A program made the translations under genes and the position numbers. A DNA stretch of 64,000 bases, taken from NCBI RefSeq assembly GCF_020379485.1, contig NC_063439.1, forward strand, positions 8,348,466 through 8,412,465, in the 5' to 3' direction. Below are positions 35,392 to 46,734 of this stretch, in pieces. This DNA is from Brassica napus (taxonomy: Eukaryota; Streptophyta; Magnoliopsida; Brassicales; Brassicaceae). How positions within the stretch are numbered: position 1 is the first letter of the stretch; every line of letters starts with the position of its first letter. The notes under the pieces are model-generated. The model was given only the letters and a program-made list of their open reading frames with translations. It was not told the origin of the DNA and did no database searches.

Positions 35392-37041
35392 TTATTGTAG
35401 CCTTACCCAAATACCTTCGCTTGGTATGTTTTGATTCACCACAAACATCATATAATAACCAGGCGGTGCTATATTCACCGATCTCGGAGTCTTCACTTGA
35501 ACCTCATAGTTCGTCGATTTACCAGATCTTTTAAACGTAACGTTATCCAAAACCAAAAGCCTTTGATTCATAGAAAATGAATGCGTTGTGAACGATGGAA
35601 ACACCATCGTTACTTTAACCGGACCCTTGACTTCCCCTGCGACCTTAAACTTCAGCTTCAAGTCCATCCTATACGTAATCATTACTTGCGATTTAGGAGA
35701 CTGAATCTTTGGACGAAATTTCGCAAACTCCGGTTCTAGGTATGCCGGAGAGAAAGCCTCCAAGCTTAGCTCGGTCGGGAAAAGCACATTGGTGAAGTTA
35801 TAGAACGCGTGAGGATTGCTTCCTCCAACGAGAACTCTCCCGTCACGGAGAAGAACCGCCGTGGAGTGATACATTCTCGGTATTGTAGTCGGGTTAAGAG
35901 ACTCAAATCTAGAGTTAACCGGATTCTCGGAATGGTACACATCCGGTACGAGAACCGGTTCACGACCAAGCTCCCATGCAGCTGAGCCAGAAGCACCACC
36001 GTTGATAATCAAAACATCTCCATTAGGCAAAAGCGTCATGTCTCCCATGACTCTAGCACGTGGCATCTTCTCCACCGTCCATTGTGGATTCTCGTCGTTA
36101 ATCTTGATCCTCGCACACGTGTCAAGCGCTTTCACGAATGTTTTCCTTCTGAAAGCGAGGAGGTACGATCCTTTAGGTGCACCTCCACACACCAGAACCT
36201 CCGCGTCTATTTTAGCCGCTTCAAGATTCTTTAACGGTAATAACACTGCTGAGCCGGTGCTCGGGTAGCTCCTCGGATCACCACCGGGGATCGCCGGATA
36301 AGTTTTCACCACCGTGTTTTTAACATAGTCTAGTAATATCGCACGGTTATTGGCGAATATAAATAAATTACCGTCGTTGTTGAGAAAAACGTAAGGATAA
36401 AGATTATTCTCTTCTCCTCTATCATTAGTCTCGGCCAAAAACGGTAACGCGATAACGTTAGGAGATGTCGTTTTGGGGAAGAACTCGTAGTTGAATTGTC
36501 CTTGGCCTCCAATGACTATTTGTGTACCGTCGGGGAGAATATGATTAGAAGAGTACCATCTTCTCTTTGTTAACCCGTTGTTAATCTCGATCCAGTCGCA
36601 TTTTTTGTTATTACAAGGAGTGAAGATTCTTGCTTTTAACTCGCCGTCTCGGTCTCCACCGGTTTGGACGAGAACACCGTCCGGTCTAACCGAACCGGAG
36701 GAGCACCATGTGTTGGATTGTACTGTTAAGGGACGGATGGTGTTTGATGCGACGTCGTATTCGATGGAGTGAGCTGTGCAGTCGATTTTGGAAACAGGGT
36801 CCTGTGGGTTGTTACGGCAGTTACCGTTGGGGAGAGAGATGTTCGATGGGCCGAAGTTGGTTCGGTCGAACATTACGACACGGTCGTTGCGGAGGAGCTG
36901 CATGTGCATCGCTGAGATTCCGACGTTGGGGAGGAGGAGTTTCCATCTTCCTCCGGCAGCGAATGACACGTGGCATGTTAGGAGGAGTTGGAGTGAGGTA
37001 ATTAGTAAGAGAGCATAGAACGTTGTGGCTCGTGCTGCCAT
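35392..37041 (-). CDS. Glyoxal/galactose-oxidase-like copper radical oxidase
   Basis: Single-exon gene of 549 residues. Residues 1-28 form a secretory signal (hydrophobic run LLLITSLQLLL). The body is a kelch propeller of the plant glyoxal-oxidase type (about 45-440) followed by a DUF1929-type C-terminal domain. By alignment with galactose oxidase, the copper and cofactor residues all seem present: Cys113 (NTWCSSGS) and Tyr163 (RRWYSS) for the Cys-Tyr cross-link, Tyr391-His392 (PRMYHSTA) and His487 (TTHSFS). Such enzymes oxidise aldehydes or primary alcohols with O2 to yield H2O2 in the cell wall. The frame is intact and the length is normal for the family. By position it matches At1g19900. 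A TATA box lies about 70 bp upstream, and a young copia element begins about 830 bp upstream. Confidence 0.93.
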   Translation of the reverse strand: MAARATTFYALLLITSLQLLLTCHVSFAAGGRWKLLLPNVGISAMHMQLLRNDRVVMFDRTNFGPSNISLPNGNCRNNPQDPVSKIDCTAHSIEYDVASNTIRPLTVQSNTWCSSGSVRPDGVLVQTGGDRDGELKARIFTPCNNKKCDWIEINNGLTKRRWYSSNHILPDGTQIVIGGQGQFNYEFFPKTTSPNVIALPFLAETNDRGEENNLYPYVFLNNDGNLFIFANNRAILLDYVKNTVVKTYPAIPGGDPRSYPSTGSAVLLPLKNLEAAKIDAEVLVCGGAPKGSYLLAFRRKTFVKALDTCARIKINDENPQWTVEKMPRARVMGDMTLLPNGDVLIINGGASGSAAWELGREPVLVPDVYHSENPVNSRFESLNPTTIPRMYHSTAVLLRDGRVLVGGSNPHAFYNFTNVLFPTELSLEAFSPAYLEPEFAKFRPKIQSPKSQVMITYRMDLKLKFKVAGEVKGPVKVTMVFPSFTTHSFSMNQRLLVLDNVTFKRSGKSTNYEVQVKTPRSVNIAPPGYYMMFVVNQNIPSEGIWVRLQ

Positions 37042-37107
37042 TTTGGTTTATTTGTGTGTTTTTGTTGTTGTTATGTGTGTTGTGATGTAAATGTATCGTG
37101 GTTGTTC

Positions 37108-37116
37108 GTTTATATA
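37108..37116 (-). promoter_or_regulatory. TATA box of the glyoxal-oxidase-like gene
   Basis: The minus strand reads CTATATAAACG about 70 bp upstream of the start codon at 37041, a typical spacing for a plant TATA box with a short 5' leader. Confidence 0.6.
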
Positions 37117-37874
37117 GTGGACGTTGGGACATTATTAAACGTTATTCTATGTATTTATTTTTAAGATGACAATTGTATTATTATTTGTTAGTTCCAAAAA
37201 AAAGAAGAGAAAAGTCCAATGTATTATTATAGTGAGATTTCGTAATCTTTTTGTTTTTGCTTTTCTTGAAGTATTTTGTATTGTCACATACTTTTCTGCA
37301 TCTTTTAAAACTTATCTTAACAAGCAACAAGAAACATTTAGCTAATTTAAGAAAGTATTTGACCATATCGTAGTGCCGATTTATGTACTATACTACAATT
37401 TTAAAACAACTAATTTAAGAAAGGATCACTGTATATGTTTTGATATGTCTCTAGCCATCAATAGACTTGTGGAAGCGAACATATAAACCTTTTTTTTTTG
37501 TTCACAAACATATAAACCATTTAGTTGATATCATCATTCTACCGACGGTGTTTTCCACTAGTTCTATGAAAGTTCGATTTCCGGAAGGGATTAAGCAACC
37601 TACTCTTGTACATGGTTTCTGAGATTAGTCGGATCCTTACGGTTCGGATGACCTGGAACACCAAAAATAAATTTTTTTTTTCTTTTTTTGCCATCATATT
37701 TTATAAAGGCACAAAGGCTAAAAAGAAATCATTATCATTCTTCATTTTTATCTTTTGATTTCATAAAATATTTATAGGTCATGGTTGCATGCATATACTT
37801 TTTTTTTTGGTAAAAGCATGCATATACTTTTTGTTTGTAAATGCTTATAATCACTAATACGGATATACATACAG

Positions 37875-38320
37875 TGAAGAATGTGTCTTAGTATTTTGTA
37901 AGTAATCTAGTACTCTTCTCTCTCTCGGGTTTAGTTGAAATCTAATTAGGATCTGGTTTAGGTAAACCGGAGTTATCCGTTAGTTAGTAAAACGAGAAGT
38001 AGAGATGTCGTTTTGTATAGAAAGGGAGAGTCTTTAAATAGCTCAGGTTGTTGAGCTAAGGGGTTAGTTCTTCTGTTGATCAAGTTTGTTATGATCAAAA
38101 TACGTAGAGAGAGAGGAGAGATTAGGATTGTATCTCGGAGCTCGCTTGTGAGCAAGTATAGTGATTTGCTGGTTCGATCCCAGCTCCGGTGAGCTATAGC
38201 GGCCTTTCCGGTACGGAGAGGTGCGGTGAACACCGGGTCAACATACCGTCGTGTCTTCTTCCGCTTTATACTTGTGATTGAGTTGATTACAGGTTGAGAT
38301 TCAGGAGAACGAATCGTACA
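37875..38320 (+). repeat. 5' LTR of the copia element
   Basis: 446 bp, TGAAGAATGTG...CGAATCGTACA. Differs from the 3' LTR by T/C (GTCGTTTTG), A/G (GGTTAGTTC), A/G (ATCAAAATACG) and a shorter CT run. Confidence 0.95.
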
Positions 38321-38395
38321 AAGTGGTATCAGAGCTCGTGTTAAGAAGAGGTGGTCGATTTGTTTGGATCTTGGAGAGATCGAGCTCGATCAGAG

Positions 38396-41077
38396 ATGAA
38401 CGGCGATAAAGTCAAGATCGAGAGATTCGACGGAAACGGAGACTTCTCTCTCTGGAAACGAAGAATGTACGCTTATCTGAGCGTGTCAGGGTTGAAGGAT
38501 GTGCTCGTCGAGAAACCTTCTATTGAAGATCCCGAGGAGGAGAAGAGCGATCAAGATCCTGAAGATAACAAGAAGATTCAAGTAGACGAGGAATCGAGAT
38601 TAGAAAGATGCGAAAAGGCGATGAACTTGATCTTTCTAAACGTAGGAGATCATGTGTTGCGAAAGATTGAGAGGTGTACTACCGCAGCGGAAACGTGGGC
38701 ACTTCTTGAGACCTTGTATATGCCTAAGTCACTACCAAACAGGGTCCACGCCCAGCTTGAGCTGTATGGGTTCAAGATGAAAGACCAACGAACTATAGAC
38801 GAGAACATAGATGACTTCCTCAAGATTGTAGGTGACTTAAGTCATCTAAGCATCGATGTTCCAGAAGAAGTTCAAGCAGTGTTGCTTCTAAATGCGCTAC
38901 CAGTGAAGTATGATCAGCTTAAAGAGACTTTGAAGTATAGCAGGGAAGCAATAAAGGTTGAGGATGTTGCAAGTTCGGCAAGATCAAAGGAAAAAGAAAT
39001 GAAGTCACTATCAACTACAAGAGCGGGGTCTGAAGGGCTCTACGTCCGAGGAAGATCAGACAGCAGGAGCTTCTCTAGCTCGGGAAAGCAGCGTAATGGC
39101 AAGTCAATGTCAAAGTCTGCAGAGAAAAAGAAAGTATGCTGGATCTGCGGAAAGGAAGGGCATTTCAAGAAACAGTGCTATAAGTGGTTAGACAGAAACA
39201 AGCAGAAGCCTCAGGGAAACGACAGAGGTGGAGAAGCTGCAATGGTTAGAGATGATGCTCAAGATCTAGTGGGTCTTATAGCTAGTGAGATAAACTTATC
39301 TCAAGGGTCTGCAGATCAAGAAGAATGGGTAATGGACACAGGCTGTTCATTTCACATGACTCCACGAAGAGAAGTGTTCCTGATTTTTACAAAGGCAGAT
39401 GCAGGGAAGGTAAGGATGGCAAATAACACAAGTGCAGAAGTAAAAGGGGTTGGTTCAGTAAGGTTTGAAAATGAAGACGGTACTACTTTTGTTCTTCATG
39501 AGGTAAGGTATATGCCAAGCATTGGAAGAAACCTTATCTCACTGGGAACTTTGGAGAACAAAGGGTGTGTGTTCAAAGGAGCTGATGGACAATTAAAAAT
39601 AGTAAGAGGATGCACGGTTATCATGAAAGGTCAGAGAAAAGGAAGAGATATTCTGTATATTCTAAAAGGATCGGCAAGAGTTTCGGATTCATGCAACTCC
39701 GCCGGTACAGAGACTGACAGTACAGACAAGAACAGTTACACTCGTCTGTGGCATAGCAGACTAGGACATGTGGGTCAGAAGGCGATGGAAGTTCTAGCAC
39801 AGAAAGGATGTTTGGAAAAGGAGAAACTGAAGGGCATTGACTTCTGTGAGGACTGTGTAATTGGAAAAACACACAAGGTCAGCTTTGGGCAAGCGAAGCA
39901 TGTCACAAAAGGCAAGCTGGACTACATCCATTCTGACTTATGGGGATCTCTTAACGTTCCACCAAGCCTAAGTAACAGTCAGTACTTCCTGAGTTTCACA
40001 GACGATTGGTCCAGAAAGGTTTGGGTATATTTCTTAAGGACCAAAGATGAGGCATTCGACAGATTTGTAGAATGGAAGAAAATGGTAGAGGTTCAGTCAG
40101 AGAGAAGAGTTAAGCGACTTCGTACAGATAATGGACTAGAGTTCTGTAACAGGAGGTTTGATTCGTTTTGCAAAGAAGAAGGGATAGTACGTCACAAGAC
40201 GTGCACATACACCCCTCAACAAAACGGGATTGCAGAGAGACTGAACCGGACGATCATGAACAAAGTCAGAAGCATTCTTAGCGAGAGTGGGCTTGAGAAG
40301 AAGTTTTGGGCAGAGGCAGCGGCTACATTTGTGTATATCATAAACAGAACTCCATCTTCCGCAATTGAGTTTGAGATACCCGAAGAAAGATGGACTTCAG
40401 TCACGCCTAACCTTTCGAGCCTGAAGAGATTTGGGTGTATAGTCTATATACACTCTACAGAAGGGAAGTTAGATCCTAGAGCTAAGAAGGGGGTCTTTGT
40501 TGGCTATCCGGAAGGAGTGAAAGGCTACAAAGTTTGGGTCATAGAAGATGAGAGATGTGTCATAAGCAGAAACGTTGTGTTTAGAGAAGACGTGATGTTC
40601 AAGAGCTCCTTAAACGAGTCTGTGGCAGGTACATCGAAAGACACTCGTTTGTTGACTAACCAAGTTTTATGTTTTGATGATGCAGGAGACCTGAGAGACT
40701 CAGACACTAACGTTCAAGGTGGAGCCAGTCATGATGTAATACAAGAAGAAGAAAAGCAGAACACAAATGAAGTTGAAGAATCTCAAGAGAAGGATCTAAG
40801 TGATTATCAATTGGCTAGAGACAGAAGTCGCAGAGAGATACGCGCACCTGTCAGATTAGAAGACTATCAGGTATATCCTAATGATGAAGATATTGCAGGT
40901 TATGCCTATCTTGTTGTTGAGGATGCAGGTAGAACTGAACCTAGGAGCTATCAAGAAGCTTTAGAGGATCCAGACAGAGACTTGTGGTTAGGGGCCTCTG
41001 ATGAAGAAATGGAGTCTTTGAAGAAGAATAAGACGTGGGTGCTAGTAGACAGAGTAATGACTCAGAAGCCAATATGA
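38396..41077 (+). pseudogene. Copia gag, protease and integrase region, ended by nonsense codon
   Basis: The likely start is ATG 38396 (MNGDKVKIERFDGNGDFSLW), the usual copia gag beginning; an in-frame ATG at 38351 lies upstream. Features in order: gag (UBN2/gag-polypeptide type), zinc knuckle CWICGKEGHFKKQC (about 39136), aspartic protease DTGCSFHMT (39335), GAG-pre-integrase LWHSRLGHVG (about 39750), and the integrase core with DLWGS, FTDDWSRKVWVYF and RTDNGLEF (39930-40140). The frame stops at TGA 41075-41077, where relatives have Gly in KPIGCKWVFK; the same frame continues beyond, so this is a single substitution. Confidence 0.92.
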
Positions 41078-42485
41078 TGCAAGTGGGTCTTCAAAAGGAA
41101 AGATGGCATATCTGGAGTGGAGCCACCAAGATACAAAGGGAGATTAGTTGCGAAAGGATATAGTCAGAAAGAGGGGATAGATTATCAAGAGATCTTCTCT
41201 CCCATGGCCAAGCACGTTTCTATCAGATGCCTTTTATCTATGGTAGTTCATCACGACATGGAATTGCAGCAGATGGATGTCAAAACGGCGTTTCTGCACG
41301 GGTATCTTGATGAGACGATTTACATGGAGCAACCAGAAGGTTATGTAGACAAGAAGCATCCTGATAAAGTCTGTTTGCTTAAGAGGTCTCTGTATGGGCT
41401 GAAACAGTCACCGCGACAATGGAACACGCGATTTGATGAGCTCATGGCTAAGCACGGTTACAGCAGAAGTAACTTCGACCTATGTGTTTACTTCAAGCAA
41501 ATGGAAGACGAACAATATGTGTATTTGTTGCTATACGTAGATGATATCCTAATAGCTTCAAAGGTGAAGGATCATGTACTTAAGCTGAAGGAGTTATTGA
41601 GTGAAGAATTTGAGATGAAAGATCTCGGGGAAGCAAAGAAGATTTTGGGTATGGAGATAGTCAGGGACAGAGTTAAAGGGTCGCTTACGATATCCCAGGG
41701 ACACTATCTACAGAAAGTGTTTGATGCATATGGAATGGACCAAGCTAACAGTGTTCTTACTCCAATGGGAGTTCACTTCAAGCTTCGGTCAGCAACAGAG
41801 AAAGAGTACAGAGAGCAACAAGACAGAATGAAAGTGATTCCGTATCAGAATGTAGTTGGTAGTCTGATGTACGCAATGACTGGAACTAGACCTGACCTTG
41901 CATACGCAGTGGGTCTTGTTTGTAGGTTCATGAGCAAGCCTTTGAAGGAGCATTGGTTGGCAGTGAAGTGGGTCATGCGTTATATAAAAGGAACGAGAGA
42001 CGTAAAGCTTTGTTATACGAATGAAGGAGATTTTGAGGTTGAAGGTTATTGTGATTCCGACAGGAGAAGGTCAATTTCAGGAATGACGTTCACTGTGGGA
42101 GGTAATGTAGTTAGTTGGAAGTCCGGGTTGCAGAAAGTGGTGGCGTTATCTACAACTGAAGCAGAGTATATTTCATTAACAGAAGCTGCAAAGGAAGCGA
42201 TGTGGTTACAAGGATTCGTGAGAGAGTTAGGCTTCAAACAAGGAGCTGTGAAGATTCACTGTGATTCTCAGAGTGCTATTGCACTGGCAAAGAACGCAGT
42301 GTTTCACGAGAAGACAAAGCATATGGCGATCAAGTATAACTTCATCAGAGATTTTTATATCAGAAGGTTATATTCAAGTAGTGAAGATCGCAACAGCCTA
42401 TAATCCAGCAGATATATTCACCAAGGTTCTCCCAGTTGGCAAACTTCGAGACGCCTTGGAGATGCTGAGGGTTTCAAGAAACTGA
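41078..42485 (+). pseudogene. Copia reverse transcriptase and RNase H region, frameshifted at the end
   Basis: Continues the upstream frame after the TGA: CKWVFKRKDG, then RT motifs QMDVKTAFLHG, LYGLKQSPRQW and the catalytic YVDDILIASK (about 41535). RNase H follows with YCDSDRRRSISGMTF, where relatives usually have a few more residues between CDSD and RRSISG, so a short in-frame deletion is likely. Near 42352 a one-base shift moves the C-terminus (SEGYIQVVKIATAYNPADIF) into another frame, ending at 42485. Confidence 0.88.
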
Positions 42486-42689
42486 AGAAGGAGACTGTAG
42501 GCTCAGGTGGAGCCTGCGGCTGAGCGAGTATGCTCAGGAGATCAGAAGCTGAGAGAGTTTTCTCAGGAAAGTGTTTAAGCGTGAAGGTGTTTCATGCGAG
42601 TGAGCGGTGTGTTCATGATAAAGAAGGTGGAGGCATTCATCTTGAGTCACTAGAAGAGAAGGGAGCAAATACAAGACAAGGTGGAGATT

Positions 42690-43137
42690 TGAAGAATGTG
42701 TCTTAGTATTTTGTAAGTAATCTAGTACTCTTCTCTCTCTCTCGGGTTTAGTTGAAATCTAATTAGGATCTGGTTTAGGTAAACCGGAGTTATCCGTTAG
42801 TTAGTAAAACGAGAAGTAGAGATGTCGTCTTGTATAGAAAGGGAGAGTCTTTAAATAGCTCAGGTTGTTGAGCTAAGGGGTTGGTTCTTCTGTTGATCAA
42901 GTTTGTTATGATCAAGATACGTAGAGAGAGAGGAGAGATTAGGATTGTATCTCGGAGCTCGCTTGTGAGCAAGTATAGTGATTTGCTGGTTCGATCCCAG
43001 CTCCGGTGAGCTATAGCGGCCTTTCCGGTACGGAGAGGTGCGGTGAACACCGGGTCAACATACCGTCGTGTCTTCTTCCGCTTTATACTTGTGATTGAGT
43101 TGATTACAGGTTGAGATTCAGGAGAACGAATCGTACA
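42690..43137 (+). repeat. 3' LTR of the copia element
   Basis: 448 bp, near-identical to the 5' LTR. Followed by target duplication TACAG. Confidence 0.95.
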
Positions 43138-43224
43138 TACAGGTTATGAGTTTTCGTGGAAGGAACATTTTATATTATTGGATTTACATTATGCTCGAGG
43201 GATTTGATTCATAGTTATTAATTA

Positions 43225-43717
43225 ATTGAGTTAATTAGTTCGGGAGAATATCAAGGACGAAGTAATGATAGAGATGTGTTGACATCAAACGTACAGCTAT
43301 AAATTATACAAGAGTTCGTTACTTTGAAGTCAGCACAAAATGTTTAAGAGAGTCCGTTACGTTTTACTTATATTTCTTGTGGTTCGTTGCATGTAAATTT
43401 TTTTTTTTGGTCGCGCGTCGCTATCTTTCTTGTTATAAATGACAGAACAACGTTAAAATGGCAAACAACCGCAAGTTCAATTTTTAGCAAAAGATTCATG
43501 CACATCATTTCGTTTTAATTATTTGTTAAAAAAACTCATTTAGTTATATTTGTAAAATCTGTGTCTTATGATAACTTCTTCGCACAAGTTTATAGCTTCT
43601 CTTTCTCAAAAAAAAAAAAAAAAGTTTATAGCTTCTTCTATAACGTCAACGTCGATGTTTTTAATTCCCTATTTTGTTTGATCGGATGTCAAATGTTTTT
43701 TTCAGATAATTCTAAAT

Positions 43718-43759
<42 letters not shown>

Positions 43760-44050
43760 AATCGTTGAATTAACATTTTATATTATTTTGACGTTACATT
43801 AACCTCGAATGATTTAAAATGTAACTACCATTATTTGCGAATAGTGGTATTAATTTATTAGATCGGTGGGCAAGGACCAATTAATGATGGCGATGCTGTA
43901 TTAACATCAAACATGCAACTATAGATTATACAAGTCAAAGGGCGTTACGGTTTTAGCCCTCCCAGATGTTATTTAACCTGGTTCGTTGCATGTTAATCAT
44001 TTTGGTCGCCCCAAGTTTTCTGATAAATAACAATGCAAAAACATAAAAAA
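43225..44050. repeat. Diverged tandem repeat, two units
   Basis: About 43233-43410 resembles 43865-44010: ...GATGTGTTGACATCAAACGT then CAGCTATAAATTATACAAG, versus GCTGTATTAACATCAAACATG then CAACTATAGATTATACAAG. Each is followed by CGTTAC and then by GGTTCGTTGCATGT, TTGGTCGC and TTATAAAT/GATAAAT. Between them lie AT-rich sequence and a (TA)n tract at about 43727-43756. Age and origin unknown. Confidence 0.65.
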
Positions 44051-44103
44051 AAGGAAATTTTTTTAATGATTCATGCATACTGAGCAACCTTATTGTACTA
44101 GTA

Positions 44104-44650
44104 GGGGTGGGCAAAATATCCGTAAAATTTGTTTCGATCTGTTATTCGTTTCGATTCGATCTGAAAAATCCAGATATCCGTAACTTCAAGAATCAAAGCA
44201 AATACTAAAATTCAACATCTGTCAAAACGAAGCAAATCAAAAATACTAATATTTTTAAAAATGGATATCCGATCCGATTTTTGATATACATTTTACATAC
44301 ATGTATATAAAACTATACATAAAATTATATATATAATTTTATATCTCTTAGAAGTTTTATAATATTGGTATTCACTAAATTAATTATTTAGTTATTTTTT
44401 TTAAGTTTGTAGCTTTTAGAATTTTGTAATGAAATATTATTAATTTATCATATTTTTCTCTTTAAAAAATTAATTATTTTTACGGATTGAATCAGATATC
44501 CGTTAAATTATCCGGTTTTTTTCGGATATCCGAAACACCGAATATCTGAAAAGTTACAGATCAAATCGAATCGAAAAATTCATATTCGGGTGGAGCGAAT
44601 CGGATCACGGATATCCTTAAAATTTCGGATATCCGCTTTGTGCCCACCCC
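44104..44650. mobile_element. TIR element with GGGGTGGGC ends
   Basis: Left end GGGGTGGGCAAAATATCC and right end GGATATCCGCTTTGTGCCCACCCC form inverted repeats. It is flanked by TA on each side, a possible 2-bp target duplication. The inside is rich in GGATATCCG-type palindromes, making most of the element self-complementary. Non-coding MITE. Confidence 0.75.
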
Positions 44651-44667
44651 TAATTTGTAGTATCTAC

Positions 44668-45284
44668 CTACGTTGCATGGAAGCTTCACCGGACGTCCGC
44701 TTTTGAACCGGAATCGGAATTGGAACCTTGTGGAAGCTTACGGAATCTCGATTCCAAAACGTTTCTAAAATATTCTCTTTAAATACACGTTGGAAGCTTA
44801 TGATTCCGTTTTGGAATCACGCTTCTGTTCTTTTGAAAAAAAATACAAAGTCATATATAAATAAAAAATATAATCATAGTTTTTAATTTATACAAAATCC
44901 AAATTTTAATAGTAATGAATATAGAGAATATAAATATATAAATATTAAAATTAATACTATAAATTATCTTTATCTATTGAGGTTATTTATGAAGTATTAA
45001 AAATAATTAATATAATAATTTCTTTTAAACTTAATTTATGTGTATCTTCACAGTTTTAATATGAAATCATTTCAAAATTATTATAAATGAATAAATACTT
45101 TATTTTAAATTTATATTACATAATTCTTAGTCCTATTTTTTTAAAAATCTTATATTTTAATATATATACATATAGATATACGCTTCCAACACGTACATGT
45201 TTTCTAATTCTTTTAAAAATCTCGCTTTTACGCTTTCATACGCTTCCGCTTCCACGTATCGGCTTTCGTTTCCATGTAACATAG
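44668..45284. mobile_element. hAT-like MITE with 8-bp target duplication
   Basis: Terminal inverted repeats CTACGTTGCATGGAAGC and, reversed from the right, CTATGTTACATGGAAAC. A perfect 8-bp duplication GTATCTAC flanks the element (44660-44667 and 45285-45292). 617 bp, no coding sequence. Eight-base duplication suggests the hAT superfamily. Confidence 0.8.
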
Positions 45285-45630
45285 GTATCTACGGAAGTAT
45301 CTAGACATTAAATATAAATGAAATAAATGAAAAGATGGGGAGAGAATGAAAAAAGTGTGGAAAGAAATAAATGAAAAGATGGAGAGAATGAAAAAAGTGT
45401 GGAAAGAAGAAGAGTGGAGTTCGGTGCATAGATATCCAACAAACAAAATTTAGATACTTTCTAACATGTGTCAGTCAATTCTTGATTAGTTCATCATTTT
45501 TATCTGATTTAAAATTTACCTAAAAATAGAATTATGATAAATTACTAATGTTTGTAATTGTGAAATAATTTAGTGAGATTGACACTAATGGCCATGCTCT
45601 GTATCCGTTCTAGAGATGTAAAATCAAAAT

Positions 45631-46284
45631 TGTGAGATAACAAGTTAAGTCCTACATCGGATATTAGACAAAGGAAAATGTAATATATAAAGAGATGTTC
45701 AACTCTAGTAGTACGAGACCTTTTGGGAAGGAAACCAAAAGTAAAACCATGCAGGCTTGTTTAAGGTCCAAAGTGGACAATATCGTACTAATAAGATAAG
45801 ATAGAGTTGGACACGGAATTTTCGCAATCCCAACAATTGGTATCAGAGCGGTTGACGAAGATCTGCAAGAAGACCAAAATAACCTTAAGTAAGAACATGA
45901 TCCTTTATGGAAAAAGGAGGTTTGGCAGATATTAGTCAGAAGATCATGGAATTTGTGATGTGTTGTGGGAAAAACATTCTAAAAGAAAGCCTTGCGATTA
46001 CTGGTACAAGGTGGTGCCAAAGATGATTCGCCGAAGAAAACACACGAGATGGATGTGATCCTTAGCTTGAGGGGGAGAATGTGAGATAACAAGTTAAGTC
46101 TCACATCGGATATTAGACAAAGGAAAGTCTAATATATAAAGAGATGTCTAACTCTAATAGTACGAGGCCTTTTGGGAAGGAAACCAAAAGTAAAACCATG
46201 CGGGCTTGTTTAAGGCCCAAAGTGGAAAATATCGTACTAATAAGATAAGATAGAGTTGGACACGGGATTTTCGCAATCTCAACA
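45631..46284 (+). mobile_element. TRIM (terminal-repeat retrotransposon in miniature)
   Basis: Two 205-bp LTRs (45631-45835 and 46080-46284) start TGTGAGATAACAAG and end CAACA. Directly after the first comes the initiator-Met primer site TTGGTATCAGAGCGG (from 45837), and before the second a purine tract GAGGGGGAGAA (46069-46079). Only about 240 bp lie between, with no coding capacity, so it must rely on proteins from autonomous elements. I see no clear 5-bp target duplication. Confidence 0.9.
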
Positions 46285-46734
46285 ATAGTTCATGATTAAG
46301 TCTATGATTTTCATAACAATTTTTATTAGTAAACATTTTTATTTTATTTTTAATACAGTTAATTCCAGTATGCATAAATTATTTTTTTGGTATTTACATC
46401 AACCCTTTTATTTTATAATAATGCATACAACATTGATACTTCCTCAGTTTCATATTAAGTGTTATTTTAATTTTTAAATTTTGTTTTATTATAAGTGTTG
46501 ACAGAGTTGAGCATCGAGTTCACTTAGATCCTTGCACAGTCAGGCCCTGTTCATTTGTACATCTGAAAGATGCATCCAGATGCTCCATCTAGATGTCTTA
46601 CCCAGATGCTCCATCTAGATGTCTTATCCAGATGAATCATCTGAATGCAACTATGTTCGTTTGCTTTTCATTTTTTAACTTTCATCTGCATCCAGGTGGA
46701 ATTGTTAATAAAATGACTAAAATATAATTTTTTT

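Larger units (their letters stand above)
37875..43137 (+). mobile_element. Complete Ty1/copia LTR retrotransposon
   Basis: 5263 bp, flanked by a perfect 5-bp target duplication TACAG (37870-37874 and 43138-43142). LTRs are 37875-38320 and 42690-43137, starting TG and ending CA. A primer-binding site complementary to initiator tRNA-Met (TGGTATCAGAGC, 38324-38335) and a purine-rich tract before the 3' LTR (about 42676-42689) are in place. Domain order gag, protease, integrase, RT, RNase H defines copia. The LTRs differ by three transitions and one CT dinucleotide, so insertion is recent. The polyprotein carries one nonsense codon and one frameshift. Confidence 0.96.
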
